From Brucella pituitosa (GTDB taxonomy: Bacteria > Pseudomonadota > Alphaproteobacteria > Rhizobiales > Rhizobiaceae), in NCBI RefSeq assembly GCF_003049685.1, contig NZ_PYSY02000007.1, positions 1 to 64,000 on the forward strand: a stretch of 64,000 nt of DNA, in the 5' to 3' direction. This document shows, piece by piece, positions 35,931-44,608 of this stretch. The notes beneath the pieces were generated by a model. That model ran no database searches, was not told the DNA's origin, and worked only from the letters and a program-made list of their open reading frames with translations. How positions within the stretch are numbered: the first letter of the stretch is position 1; each line of letters opens with the position of its first letter. The position numbers were made by a program, and so were the translations under genes.

Positions 35931-37105
35931 GCCTGCCGCTTCATACCACAGATGAACGTGTTACCGCGCGCTCGGAAAGTCGATTTGTCTGGCTCGTATT
36001 TTTATTGCTCACCCTGTTTCTCGCCTGGGCCTGGTTTTTTCCGCTTGTTGAAGTCTCGAGTGGTCAAGGAACTGTTGTTCCGAGTTCAAGAGAACAGGTT
36101 ATCCAGTCTCTTGATGGCGGGATCTTGACGCTAATCTCTGTCAAGGAAGGTGATATCGTCGAACGCGGGCAGATCCTGGCACAACTCGATCCGACCCGCA
36201 CAGCCTCCAATGTTGAGGAGGCAGCAGCAAAGTTTCACGCCTCTATTGCTGCGGCTGCACGCATGCGTGCTGAGTTGGGTGATCTGGATGAAGTGGTCTT
36301 CCCGGAAGAACTGGCTGGTGATGAGTTTGCACAATTGCGTGCCAACGAACTCGCTCTGTTTAAATCGCGTCGAGAGAGCCTGCGCGAATCCTTGTCCGGG
36401 CTCACCGAAGGTCTAGAACTTACGCGTCAGGAACTCGCAATTGCTGAAAAGCTCCAGTCCACCGGAGCGACTAGCAGGGTTGAAGTGATTAAACTTCGAC
36501 GCGAAGCCGCGCAGACGAAGCTCGAAATTTCGCGATTGCGCGCCGATTTGCGCGTACAGACCGGCGAGGAACTGCAAAAGATAAATGCTGAGGCAGAGGT
36601 GCAGGCATCCATCATGCGCGGTCGGGCGGATCAGCTTGATCGTCTGGTGTTTCGCGCACCAATGCGCGGCATCGTTAAAGACATTGCTGTTACCACGATC
36701 GGCGGTGTCATTCCGGCTGGGGGGCAGCTTATGACGCTCGTTCCGATGGACGACCAGCTCCTCATTGAAGCCCGCATCTCACCGCGCGATATCGCTTTCA
36801 TTCATCCAGGACAGAACGCATTGGTCAAGGTCTCGGCCTATGACTACGCCATTTTTGGTGGTCTTGCTGGTGAAGTGGTCACGATATCGCCAAATACTGT
36901 GCGCGACGAGGTCAAACAAGATTTGGTGTTCTATCGCGCCTATATTCGAACCCATGAAGACTTTCTGACGAACAAGGCCGGAGCTCGGTTTCCAATTGTT
37001 CCAGGCATGATTGCGACGGTTGACATTCGCACCGGCGAGAAAACGGTCTGGCAGTACCTGATCAAACCGTTTAACCGAGCGCAGGAGGCTCTCCGTGAAC
37101 GTTAA
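35927..37105 (+). CDS. HlyD-family membrane-fusion (adaptor) protein
   Basis: The 392-residue protein has one N-terminal membrane anchor (FVWLVFLLLTLFLAWAWFFP) and a lipoyl-like half motif (GGILTLISVKEGDIVERGQI). Long alpha-helical hairpin regions follow (SIAAAARMRAELGD, EIAEKLQ...). A second lipoyl half and beta-barrel come next: LVFRAPMRGIVKDIAVTTIG. It ends with VPGMIATVDIRTGEKTVWQY, a typical HlyD C terminus. Its ATG overlaps the ABC transporter stop by 4 bases. It bridges the ABC transporter and the outer-membrane TolC protein. Intact. Confidence 0.95.
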   Translation: MSLPLHTTDERVTARSESRFVWLVFLLLTLFLAWAWFFPLVEVSSGQGTVVPSSREQVIQSLDGGILTLISVKEGDIVERGQILAQLDPTRTASNVEEAAAKFHASIAAAARMRAELGDLDEVVFPEELAGDEFAQLRANELALFKSRRESLRESLSGLTEGLELTRQELAIAEKLQSTGATSRVEVIKLRREAAQTKLEISRLRADLRVQTGEELQKINAEAEVQASIMRGRADQLDRLVFRAPMRGIVKDIAVTTIGGVIPAGGQLMTLVPMDDQLLIEARISPRDIAFIHPGQNALVKVSAYDYAIFGGLAGEVVTISPNTVRDEVKQDLVFYRAYIRTHEDFLTNKAGARFPIVPGMIATVDIRTGEKTVWQYLIKPFNRAQEALRER

Positions 37106-37171
37106 GGTCGAACCTTGCTCAGTCCCTTCCCGATATATCCAACAAACAAAATCTTAAGTACGAGGTCCGAA

Positions 37172-37603
37172 ATGACAAGATGGTTCAGCGCGCGCGCCGC
37201 ACTCCTTCAACTTTCCATCATCACTCTTGCAACACTTTGTCTTTCGCCCGCCCATGCACGCGATAGTCTCAACGAGGTCAACCCTCGCGCTGGCTTTTCC
37301 TCGGTATCCAAAGCATATTCCGACATGGATAAGCGCTATATTCGTGTCGGTATGCCGCGCGATATAGCTCAAGTTCGCCGCATTTCGGTTGGTCAGTCAC
37401 AAGCGGCCTTGCAGGCAGTATTGGGGCGTGCGGCTCATCGCAACAGTGACGGGTCACTCGAGTTCCATCTTTCGCTACCGCTTGTCGGTCGTGACCGTTT
37501 AATTTGTCAATATCGGGTTTACTTTGACGGTGCAGGTAAGGTATCTCACGCGGCGTGGAGGCGTCCACAATGCGCCGATTTGGTCGCAGGCAACCGAAAC
37601 TGA
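37172..37603 (+). CDS. BamE/SmpA-like envelope protein of the adhesin export operon
   Basis: The 143-residue protein has a signal peptide (ALLQLSIITLATLCLSPAHA). A region reading YIRVGMPRDIAQVRRISVGQ and QAALQAVLGRAAHR follows, then LPLVGRDRLICQYRVYFDGA. It resembles the BamE/OmlA fold seen in type I adhesin operons of alphaproteobacteria. The start at ATG 37172 is chosen for the signal peptide; an upstream ATG at 37115 adds 19 residues without export signal. It lies between HlyD and TolC, so it probably helps assembly or gating of the outer-membrane part. Family resemblance is moderate. Confidence 0.7.
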   Translation: MTRWFSARAALLQLSIITLATLCLSPAHARDSLNEVNPRAGFSSVSKAYSDMDKRYIRVGMPRDIAQVRRISVGQSQAALQAVLGRAAHRNSDGSLEFHLSLPLVGRDRLICQYRVYFDGAGKVSHAAWRRPQCADLVAGNRN

Positions 37604-37610
37604 AGACCAA

Positions 37611-38957
37611 ATGATCCCTTTGCGAGCTCACCTGAGAATCTGCCGTCAAGCGGCAATGTTTATCACTGGCGGAATCCTGCTCTCAGGTTGCGTTGGGTTA
37701 CCTGCAGCCGATGGTACTGAAGCGGCGATTATCGAGAAGGCATCTGTGATGCCGACTTTGACGCCTGTAAAAGGTGCGCAGATTGGCGCGGTCGCTCGCA
37801 ATGGTCTTCTCATCAATCCATCTGTGCGGGAAGCCGCAAGCGTGATTTCCGCAAGTGCGGATCAGGTAAGAGTGCAACGGGCCGCACTTTTCCCAGGCCT
37901 TTCTGTTGCGGCTGGAGCTGGCGTCGGTTCTGGCAGCACTGGAAAACCTGGTGTGGACCTCACTGGTTCGCAGCTGCTGTTTGATGGCGGGAACTCCAAG
38001 CGTGCAGTAAAGTTGGCTGATTTTGATCTTCAGATCAATTACATTGCATTCCAGAAAACGGTCGACGATACGCTTCTGGAAATTCTAAAAACATATGCCG
38101 ACGTGCAGATGAAGAGCGAGTTGCTTGACGTCTACAAAAATCAGCTTAAAGCTCTCACTGAGCTCGACAAACTCGTTGCAGAACGCGCCACAAACGGTGC
38201 TGTTTCATCAAGTGATCACCTGGAAACTCGTAAGCGAGTGCAATCGGCTGCATTTCTTGCCAATGATACCCAACTTGAACTCGGCGAGGCGAGGGACCGT
38301 CTGACATTATTGACGGGCCAGCCGCAAGGCGGACGGGTCTCGCTGTCTACCAAGTCGTGTAAGGCTCAAGGCGAAACCGACGATCTACGCATGAACCGTC
38401 TGTCACAGGCACGTGCTCAGGTCGCTCTCGAAAAGGCCGAGAAGGAAGTCACTCCACGTATTGCGCTGCAGCCTGTTGTTGGTGGAGAGCTCGGCGTGAA
38501 CAAACTGCCGCTGGGGTTGAACGTCGATGTTCGATCTGACTTTTTGCAAGGCGGCGCGCTTACAGCCAGAGCAAATGTCGCGCGCAACAATCTAGCTGGA
38601 ACTGAAGCCAAGCTCGCATCGGTGCAACTGCAAGACAGTTTGACAGAGACTGCGCTCGTACGCAGCCTTGCCGCTGGTGATATTAAGTCGACGATGCTCA
38701 AAAAGCAGATCGAATTGCTCAAAAAGACGAGAGTACTTTATCGAGAACAATACTTCGACATGGGAACCCGCCAACTTTCTGATTTGCTTGATAACGAGGA
38801 AGAATACTATAGCCGGCAGGCCGAGCTTGCAAAGCTCCGCACCGAAATGAGCATAACCCGAGTGCAATGCGCCATCCGAAGTCGAGGTCTGCGAGAGGAG
38901 CTCAAGGTCAACGGTAACAGCATTTATGGTTACCCTTTGTCGGCAGACTTGCTCTAA
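37611..38957 (+). CDS. TolC-family outer-membrane export channel (lipoprotein)
   Basis: The 448-residue protein has a lipoprotein signal (AAMFITGGILLSGC) with cysteine after LLSG. It has two TolC-type helical repeats, for example RNGLLINPSVREAASVISAS ... GSQLLFDGGNSKRAVKLADF and IALQPVVGGELGVN ... DFLQGGALTARANVARNNLA. ATG 37611 is preferred over 37524, which would overlap the BamE-like gene. The last gene of the operon; the type 1 IS6 copy B follows 60 bp later. It forms the outer-membrane exit duct for the adhesin. Confidence 0.93.
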   Translation: MIPLRAHLRICRQAAMFITGGILLSGCVGLPAADGTEAAIIEKASVMPTLTPVKGAQIGAVARNGLLINPSVREAASVISASADQVRVQRAALFPGLSVAAGAGVGSGSTGKPGVDLTGSQLLFDGGNSKRAVKLADFDLQINYIAFQKTVDDTLLEILKTYADVQMKSELLDVYKNQLKALTELDKLVAERATNGAVSSSDHLETRKRVQSAAFLANDTQLELGEARDRLTLLTGQPQGGRVSLSTKSCKAQGETDDLRMNRLSQARAQVALEKAEKEVTPRIALQPVVGGELGVNKLPLGLNVDVRSDFLQGGALTARANVARNNLAGTEAKLASVQLQDSLTETALVRSLAAGDIKSTMLKKQIELLKKTRVLYREQYFDMGTRQLSDLLDNEEEYYSRQAELAKLRTEMSITRVQCAIRSRGLREELKVNGNSIYGYPLSADLL

Positions 38958-39017
38958 GCACGAGGTGCTCATCTGGCGACCGAACACTTGGTGCAAACTC
39001 AATATTGCTGTTCAGAC

Positions 39018-39833
39018 GGTGTTGTCACGTTAACTGGGCTACAGTTGCCTGCCTGACGGTTTGGGCGTAAATTTTGGCGATGCAGACATCAGTTATCATC
39101 TTCAAGCGTCACCGTTTTCCGCCACAGATTATTGCTCATGCGGTGTGGCTTTATCTGCGGTTCAACCTTAGTCTGCGTGAAGTTGAGGAAGTGCTGCTTG
39201 AGCGTGGAATCGACGTATCATACGAGACAGTTCGTCGTTGGATCGCCAAGTTCGGCCCCCAGATCACACGCAACTTGCGGCGGCGTCAGGCGCGCCCGGC
39301 GATATTTGGTATTTGGACGAAGTGGTCGTCAAATGCGCTGGAGAAAAATTCTGGCTTTGGCGTGCGGTGGATCAACATGGCTCCGTTCTCGAAGAAATCT
39401 TGCAGAAGCGGCGTGATATAAGGGCGGCAAAGGGATTGCTTGTGGCGTTAATGAAGCGCTATGGCTTTGCTCCCAAACGGATCATCACCGATAAGCTCCG
39501 CTCCTACGGTGCAGCAAAGGCAGAAGTGGCACCCGGCCTTGACCATTGGTCGCACAAGGGCCTCAATAATCGGGCCGAAAATAGCCATCTGCCGTTTAGG
39601 AAACGGGAGCGAACCATGCAAGGTCATCGGTCACTTGGAGCGTTGCAACGGTTCGTCTCCATGCACTCAGCGACCCGCAATTGTTTCTCTGTTCCATCTC
39701 GTCGCCGAGCCGCACACACAATTCGCTACCATCGCCTCGAAGCTTTCGATGCATGGAAAATTGCGGCCTGTTTCGCCTGAATATCTACGAGCCCCTGGCC
39801 TTTCCGGCCAGAGAAACTTAACGTGACAACACC
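39018..39833 (+). mobile_element. IS6-family insertion sequence, type 1, copy B (816 bp)
   Basis: Same perfect 16-base inverted ends as copy A (8103-8920). Flanks gttcagac and gcatcggc do not match each other. The bases just right of both copies are similar (gcttcggct and gcatcggct), which may mark a past recombination or be chance. Same orientation as copy A, 30 kb apart. Confidence 0.92.
39080..39780 (+). pseudogene. IS6-family transposase, frameshifted by one missing C
   Basis: It is nearly identical to copy A but reads gcgcgcccggcga at about 39296 where copy A reads gcgcgccccggcga. This removes one base before the segment GDIWYLDEVVVKCAGEKFWL. The remainder, through HKGLNNRAENSHLPFRKRER to 39780, is open in the shifted frame. 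The site that is broken in copy A (near 8505) is correct here, and vice versa. Confidence 0.88.
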
Positions 39834-39892
39834 GCATCGGCTTAGGGGCCCGCCTCATGCCTCGACCGTCTTCAAATGGGGGTGCGCCGGAC

Positions 39893-40873
39893 CTACTCGA
39901 TAAATTCGACCACGACGCCCGGCTTGACCATTCCAGCCAGTTCCTCGACGTCCCAGTTGGCTAGCCGAACACATCCATGCGAGCCAACCTTGCCGATAAG
40001 CTCGGGTTCAGGCGTGCCATGAATCCCGTAGGTCGGCTCCGTCAGGTCGATCCAGACTGTTCCGACAGGACCGTTCGGCCCGCTCGGCAGTTCAAGGATC
40101 TTCTTGTTGCTGCCCTGCTGGAAATTGATTTTTGGGTTGTAGGTATAGGTCGGCATCCGCGAGACGCCCTTGACCTTGTGTGTACCGGTTGGAGAGGGTG
40201 AATCCTCGCTGCCGATCGTCGCTGGATAGACCGCAAGCAATGCGCCGTCTCCGGCGAAAGCGAAAACCTGCGCCAGTTTGCGATGAACCTCGATCCGCTT
40301 GACCGATCCGGTCCTGGCAGCGCCGGGAATGGCGACAGCGATCGTTTCGCCCGGCTTGAAGGCCGCCGTCGGATTGAGGGCTTTGATCAGCGCGATATGC
40401 ATGTGGAAACGTTCGGCCAGCTTCTCGGCAATGCTGGTATAGTCGAGATGCTCCATCCTCGCCTGATCGGCATAGTCTTTTGGAATGCTCTCGACGATAT
40501 CCTCTCCGTCTTCTTGCGTGATGGCATAGGCCTGGATGGCCGGGGCATCATCGGTCAAACGGCCCAGTACGTCGGGATCGAGCTTCCCATCCACTGGCAG
40601 ACCCTGAAGCGCCTCGAAACCGGCAATCGCTTTCGTCAGGTTGTCGCCTAAATAACCGTCGATGACGCCCGGCGATGAACCAGCCCGGTCGAGCAGGACC
40701 TGCAGATGCACGATGGCGGGATTGGGCTCGGTCTGTTTTTCCGCCGGCGCCTCGATCGGAAGGGACGCGATCGCCGCGGTATTGACGGCTTGTGCGTCGA
40801 TCGGCGCTGCAAAGGCTGGGGAACAGAGCGTTAGAGCGGCGGTCAGTGAAAAGTACCGAAAGGCATTCTGCAT
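39893..40873 (-). CDS. L,D-transpeptidase (YkuD/ErfK type) with peptidoglycan-binding domain
   Basis: The 326-residue periplasmic enzyme begins with a signal peptide (MQNAFRYFSLTAALTLCSPA). A peptidoglycan-binding-1 domain (LQVLLDRAGSSPGVIDGYLG ... LQGLPVDGKLD) follows. The YkuD catalytic domain contains YPATIGSEDSPSPTG, TVWIDLTEPTYGIHG and the SHGCVRLANWDV motif with the active-site cysteine. It makes 3-3 crosslinks in murein or attaches outer-membrane proteins. The start at 40873 is chosen for the signal peptide; a longer frame to 40948 exists. It heads a minus-strand series of envelope-stress genes but is separated by a terminator from the PhnA-like gene upstream. Confidence 0.93.
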   Translation of the reverse strand: MQNAFRYFSLTAALTLCSPAFAAPIDAQAVNTAAIASLPIEAPAEKQTEPNPAIVHLQVLLDRAGSSPGVIDGYLGDNLTKAIAGFEALQGLPVDGKLDPDVLGRLTDDAPAIQAYAITQEDGEDIVESIPKDYADQARMEHLDYTSIAEKLAERFHMHIALIKALNPTAAFKPGETIAVAIPGAARTGSVKRIEVHRKLAQVFAFAGDGALLAVYPATIGSEDSPSPTGTHKVKGVSRMPTYTYNPKINFQQGSNKKILELPSGPNGPVGTVWIDLTEPTYGIHGTPEPELIGKVGSHGCVRLANWDVEELAGMVKPGVVVEFIE

Positions 40874-40949
40874 GGAGGCTACCGATAAATTAGGGAGAGA
40901 CTCTCCACCCGGTGGATGGAGAGGCTTCATTGGAGAAAGGTCAAGCAAG

Positions 40950-40979
40950 GAAGAAGGCCGCCGTTTCCGGCGGCCTTCA
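40950..40979 (-). terminator. Rho-independent terminator after the PhnA-like gene
   Basis: A stem GAAGGCCGCCG / CGGCGGCCTTC with a 4-base loop is followed on the minus strand by TTCCTT. It lies 6 bases beyond the PhnA-like stop. Confidence 0.75.
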
Positions 40980-40984
40980 TCTTG

Positions 40985-41896
40985 TCAAATCGTGCGGCGA
41001 GTGGTGGTTTCGGCCAGAAGCAACGCCTTCTTCGTGCCGTAGGAACCGCCGAACCAGGCCGCCACAGCCCCGAGCAGGAGGGCGAAGAAGCCCAGGATCG
41101 CGCCGGCCGACACTGCCTTGGTGGCCGTCTGCGCCGCCTCGAGCGCCTGCTGCTTGGCCGCAGCAACATTGTCGCGATAGGTCTTCTCGTACTGCTCGAC
41201 CTGGGTGCGGGCCTGATCGACCGGGATGTTCTGTGCCTTGGCGATCGCATCAGCGGCGCGATTGCGGGCATCTGCGGCCTTTGCCTGGTCACCGGTCACG
41301 GCAGCCTGGACCGCCGAAACGGCTGCATCACGCAGGGCTGCCGGATCGTTGCCGCCAGACGCGTCACGGATCTGTTGCTCTATCCCGGCCATCGGGTTTG
41401 CAGAAGTCGCAAGGGCAGGGGCTGCCGACGTGGCAGCGGTCGCGGCCGTCTGGCCAACGCCACCGACAATGCTGGACAGACCACTGAACGCGCCGCCGAT
41501 GAGGGCACCGACCGACGTGGTCAGCAGGTAGAGGATGACAAGAGTGGTGACAGCCCAGGTGGTTACACCTTGATACCCGCCGGTCGAGCGGCTCGGACGG
41601 CCGGACAGGCGGCTGGCGGCATAACCGCCGACGAAGGAAGCAATAATGCCGGCCACAACGAACCACGCGCCACCGGCTATGGAAAAGGTGCTTGCATTCG
41701 GGTTATCATAGGTTGCGGGATCGATCACGGCGGCGCCGATGCCCACTCCCAGAAGATTGAGGAGGAACTGGACGGCAAGCGCCAGGACGACCCCGGCGAA
41801 GATCGCGCCCCAAGACACCTTTTGCAATGTGGCTGTAAGGGAGGGGTCGACATAAGCCGCTTCGCGCGACACGTGGACGGAGACAGGTTCGGTCAT
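40985..41896 (-). CDS. PhnA-like membrane protein of unknown function
   Basis: The 303-residue protein has four main hydrophobic stretches: VSWGAIFAGVVLALAVQFLL, FSIAGGAWFVVAGIIASFVG, WAVTTLVILYLLTTSVGALI, and the C-terminal AGAILGFFALLLGAVAAWFG. An Ala/Gln-rich helical region (about 150-255) stands between the third and fourth. Rhizobiales genomes annotate homologues as PhnA-like, often next to YsnF/AvaK proteins and general-stress genes, as here. The helical part contains an Ala-rich coiled coil facing the cell or periplasm. RBS AGAGGATG precedes the ATG. Function is not established. Confidence 0.72.
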   Translation of the reverse strand: MTEPVSVHVSREAAYVDPSLTATLQKVSWGAIFAGVVLALAVQFLLNLLGVGIGAAVIDPATYDNPNASTFSIAGGAWFVVAGIIASFVGGYAASRLSGRPSRSTGGYQGVTTWAVTTLVILYLLTTSVGALIGGAFSGLSSIVGGVGQTAATAATSAAPALATSANPMAGIEQQIRDASGGNDPAALRDAAVSAVQAAVTGDQAKAADARNRAADAIAKAQNIPVDQARTQVEQYEKTYRDNVAAAKQQALEAAQTATKAVSAGAILGFFALLLGAVAAWFGGSYGTKKALLLAETTTRRTI

Positions 41897-41974
41897 GGTG
41901 CATCCTCTTGATCACGGGAACGTGAGTGCCATACTAACGCGGCAATTGCCTTTCGGTTCCCGTACCACAAGAAA

Positions 41975-42006
41975 CAAAAAAGACCGGCGATGAGATCGCC
42001 GGTCTC
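41975..42006 (-). terminator. Rho-independent terminator after the YsnF/AvaK gene
   Basis: A perfect 11-bp stem AGACCGGCGAT / ATCGCCGGTCT with a 3-base loop is followed on the minus strand by six T, a textbook terminator for the gene ending at 42038. Confidence 0.9.
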
Positions 42007-42037
42007 TGCTGCAGTTACATCAAACGAAGAGCCTTGA

Positions 42038-42892
42038 TTAGTCCTTGCGGACGGCGCGGTCGGACCGCTCGTCTTCGACTTCCACCTCGGTACGGCGGAC
42101 GCTAGCGTTGATGGTCTCCTCGCGCTGCTCGGCGGTCTTGCGCAGCGCGATCTCTTCGACGACGCGCGCATCCTTCGAGACGACAGCCTCTTCATGGTGC
42201 TCTTCTGCCTCGATCGTGCGGTCGACGAACGCGTTTTCCGTTCCCGATACAGGGCGGTCGACCGTGCGACGCTCGATGCTGACGTTTTCGTCGCGCAGCG
42301 ATACCTGTTCGCTGACAGGATTTTCGACCACGTAAGAACGGACACGCACGCGGCCATGATTGAGGTCACGCTTGCCGACGCGAAGCTCTTCCTCGACCAC
42401 CGGGATAACCTCTTCACGGCCAGCCTCCAGAGCTGCCGTTCCGGTTGCGCTGGCACGATTGGCGGAGGCGCCATACGAACTCACGGTCTCCTGCTGGTTC
42501 CACCCTTCCGAGCGCCAGCTCTCTGCGCGCTGATCGAGATCGATGCTGCCCTCGTCATCGAGGATATCGATAACCTTGTCATAAGAGGCGGCGGTGACGT
42601 TGCTGACCGTCACAAGATAGCCACCGCGGCGAAGACCTTCGGAATAGACGGCGCGGTCCTCGTCGGGAAAGAAGAAGTCTTCCAGCTTCTCCCAGAACCC
42701 CTTGTGCTCGGAGGCAACTTCAGTCGAGGTTGTAGACTCCTTTCCGGCGACGACGCGAATGCCGTCGCGGGCAATCCCGGCTTCCGCAAGGCGTTCGACG
42801 GCGGCGTCCGCATCGCTGCGGTTTTCGAAGAAGGCCGTCACCGTGTTCGATGACGAGGCGCGGTAGGACGATGTGGTTTCGCTGTAGGTCAT
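42038..42892 (-). CDS. YsnF/AvaK-domain stress protein (long form)
   Basis: The 284-residue protein has an N-terminal general-stress-protein-17M-like domain (TVTAFFENRSDADAAVERLAE and GGYLVTVSNVTAASYDKVID). The C-terminal YsnF/AvaK domain (DUF2382) follows, with repeated charged motifs: IPVVEEELRVGKRDLNHGRV, ENVSIERRTVDRPVSG and RVVEEIALRKTAEQREET. Such proteins are induced by general stress in alphaproteobacteria and cyanobacteria; mechanism is unknown. AGGAG stands 7 bases before the ATG. It shares the DUF2382 domain with the next upstream gene at 42925. Confidence 0.9.
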   Translation of the reverse strand: MTYSETTSSYRASSSNTVTAFFENRSDADAAVERLAEAGIARDGIRVVAGKESTTSTEVASEHKGFWEKLEDFFFPDEDRAVYSEGLRRGGYLVTVSNVTAASYDKVIDILDDEGSIDLDQRAESWRSEGWNQQETVSSYGASANRASATGTAALEAGREEVIPVVEEELRVGKRDLNHGRVRVRSYVVENPVSEQVSLRDENVSIERRTVDRPVSGTENAFVDRTIEAEEHHEEAVVSKDARVVEEIALRKTAEQREETINASVRRTEVEVEDERSDRAVRKD

Positions 42893-42924
42893 GAATTTCT
42901 CCTTTTCTCGGATTGATAATTAGC

Positions 42925-43296
42925 TCAGGGGTTGTCGCGCTCGATGGTGGCACGTTGCTTGCGCAGTTCGACCGGAATGGAGACGTCGTCAGTGGTGGCG
43001 ACGCGGCGGATGTGGATCTCTTCGACCAGCATAAGGCGCCTTTCGACAACGAGAACCTCCTCCATCACAGGTATAATGGTCACGTCACCGTCCGTGCGAA
43101 CACCCGGCGCTTCTGACACTTCACGTCCGATTGCCACACGCGTGACCTCGACATTCTCGCTGTCTAGGCGTGCTTCCGCTTTCTCGGTGACAAACTCGGT
43201 TTTCGTGGTGACGCGAACGCGGCCGTCTATGACGGCGCGCTTGTCGATGACAAGCTGTTCTTCGATCAGCGAAAGTTTCTCGTCAGGCTTGGTCAT
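42925..43296 (-). CDS. YsnF/AvaK-domain stress protein (short form)
   Basis: The 123-residue protein is essentially one DUF2382 domain: LSLIEEQLVIDKRAVIDGRV, EVTRVAIGREVSEAPG, VTIIPVMEEVLVVERRLMLV and VELRKQRATIERDNP. ATG 43296 (MTKPDEKLSLIEE) is preferred over an upstream start at 43320. The gene lies 32 bp before the long form and is probably co-transcribed with it. A short and a long form side by side suggest a hetero-oligomer or a duplicated domain. Confidence 0.87.
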   Translation of the reverse strand: MTKPDEKLSLIEEQLVIDKRAVIDGRVRVTTKTEFVTEKAEARLDSENVEVTRVAIGREVSEAPGVRTDGDVTIIPVMEEVLVVERRLMLVEEIHIRRVATTDDVSIPVELRKQRATIERDNP

Positions 43297-43449
43297 CCGC
43301 ATTCCAGATTGTTGCGACAAGCATTGAACGAGCGGAGTCCAACATTGGTTCCTTGAAAAAGGTCACACGTCACCAGCTGAGCAAAAATCGCCCAAGGCCG
43401 GAACAAAGTATTGACGCAGTGATTTTGTGGCTCACGAGGAAAGGTAAGC

Positions 43450-43842
43450 ATGATGAATATCCTGATCGTCGAAGACCAGTGGCTGCTACCTGGCGCGGTC
43501 GAAGAGGCGGTATTGTCGCTCGGGCATGAGGCCATCGGGACGGCAACCACGGCAAAGGAAGCGTATGAGCTTGCCGACAAGGCAGAGGTTGCCTTTGTCG
43601 ACGTCAATCTGATCGATGGTGCGACAGGCCCAGAGATTGGCCGACGTCTCGCAGCAGACGGGGTCACCGTCGTCTTCATGCCCGGCAATCCGGAACAGCT
43701 TGGCTCAGGCGTCGGAGGCGCTCTCGGAGTAATCTCAAAACCGGTGATGGACCTGGAGCTGGTCGAGACGATCCAATACGCAACGGATCATCATGCCGGG
43801 CGAGACTGCATTGCTCCCAAGCGCTTTATTGCGTTTCATTGA
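43450..43842 (+). CDS. Single-domain response regulator
   Basis: The 130-residue protein is a receiver domain alone: MNILIVEDQWLLPGAVEEAV, the phosphoacceptor Asp in VAFVDVNLIDGATG, and a conserved lysine in GVISKPVMDLELV. Such stand-alone receivers act as phosphate shuttles or sinks in alphaproteobacterial stress signalling. It is divergent from the YsnF genes. The kinase could be the hybrid kinase encoded 5 kb away, but nothing here proves a link. Confidence 0.9.
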   Translation: MMNILIVEDQWLLPGAVEEAVLSLGHEAIGTATTAKEAYELADKAEVAFVDVNLIDGATGPEIGRRLAADGVTVVFMPGNPEQLGSGVGGALGVISKPVMDLELVETIQYATDHHAGRDCIAPKRFIAFH

Positions 43843-43863
43843 TCGCTACCTGGCAAGACCCTT

Positions 43864-44118
43864 CTATTCGTCGAGCTCGTTTCGTGTGACGCTCGCCAAC
43901 TCGTGGAGCCCCTCGGCGCGGCCTGGCTCCTCGTCAGCGGCCAGAATAACCGCGTAGAAGGCGGCCCGACATATTTCTTTTTTAGACGCAGCAGCGTGTT
44001 TCTTTCTGACCGCGTCTACGAGATCCTTCGGTCGCATTCCCGGGAGAGCGAGTTCGGCGATCGTCCGCGCGATATCCTCAATGTCTGATGCCAGTTCTCT
44101 TGCCATCACCTTCTCCAT
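43864..44118 (-). CDS. Small hypothetical protein
   Basis: The 84-residue frame (or 80 from an inner ATG at 44106 with GGAG before it) is helical and charged: ELASDIEDIARTIAELALPG, MRPKDLVDAVRKKHAAASKK, EICRAAFYAVILAADEEPGR. It reads like a compact soluble helical protein and faces the response regulator tail to tail. The family is not recognised. Confidence 0.6.
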   Translation of the reverse strand: MEKVMARELASDIEDIARTIAELALPGMRPKDLVDAVRKKHAAASKKEICRAAFYAVILAADEEPGRAEGLHELASVTRNELDE

Positions 44119-44608
44119 TCGAAGATGAGATAGCGAAGGGAGATGACAGCGCGATGTCAGAACGCGTCTGGTCCGCTCAAAGTCAGATTTGCATTCTCAG
44201 GCGCGTTTCCGGATGCGTCAGGTCAGGCCTTGCCCCCAACGATACGTTTCGCCGCTCAAGCGAGAGTGTGTAGGCGGGTAAATTCCGTCAACTTCCCGAC
44301 TGAAGCCGCATCTTGCGCAAGCGCTCGGTCTTCAGCCGCCGCTCCTCCGCCTCCGCCTTGATTGACGCCATGGCGCTGTCATGCGTTGAGTCGAAGCGTT
44401 GCTTCCTGTCCGCCAAGGAGCTCTTCTCGCGGTTTCGTTTTTGTGGAATGTCGTCATCTTTCCATCACGATGAACTAATGCTCAGCAAAACAGCGACAAG
44501 TAGAGGGGGACGTCAACAAGAAGAATGTACGACAGGGTACGGCGCTGATGCACCATCGGAACTTATCGTTTCGGGATGTTATCTGGCACCTCATCCTGGA
44601 GAGCCCCG
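44119..44608. other. Intergenic region, no gene recognised
   Basis: About 490 bases between two small stress genes. Short open frames are present on both strands but none has a convincing ribosome site, composition or recognisable motif. Confidence 0.5.

Noticed and set aside
40916..41911. A 331-codon open frame on the plus strand
   Set aside because: It is antisense to the PhnA-like gene and its terminator; the minus-strand gene has the ribosome site and membrane segments.
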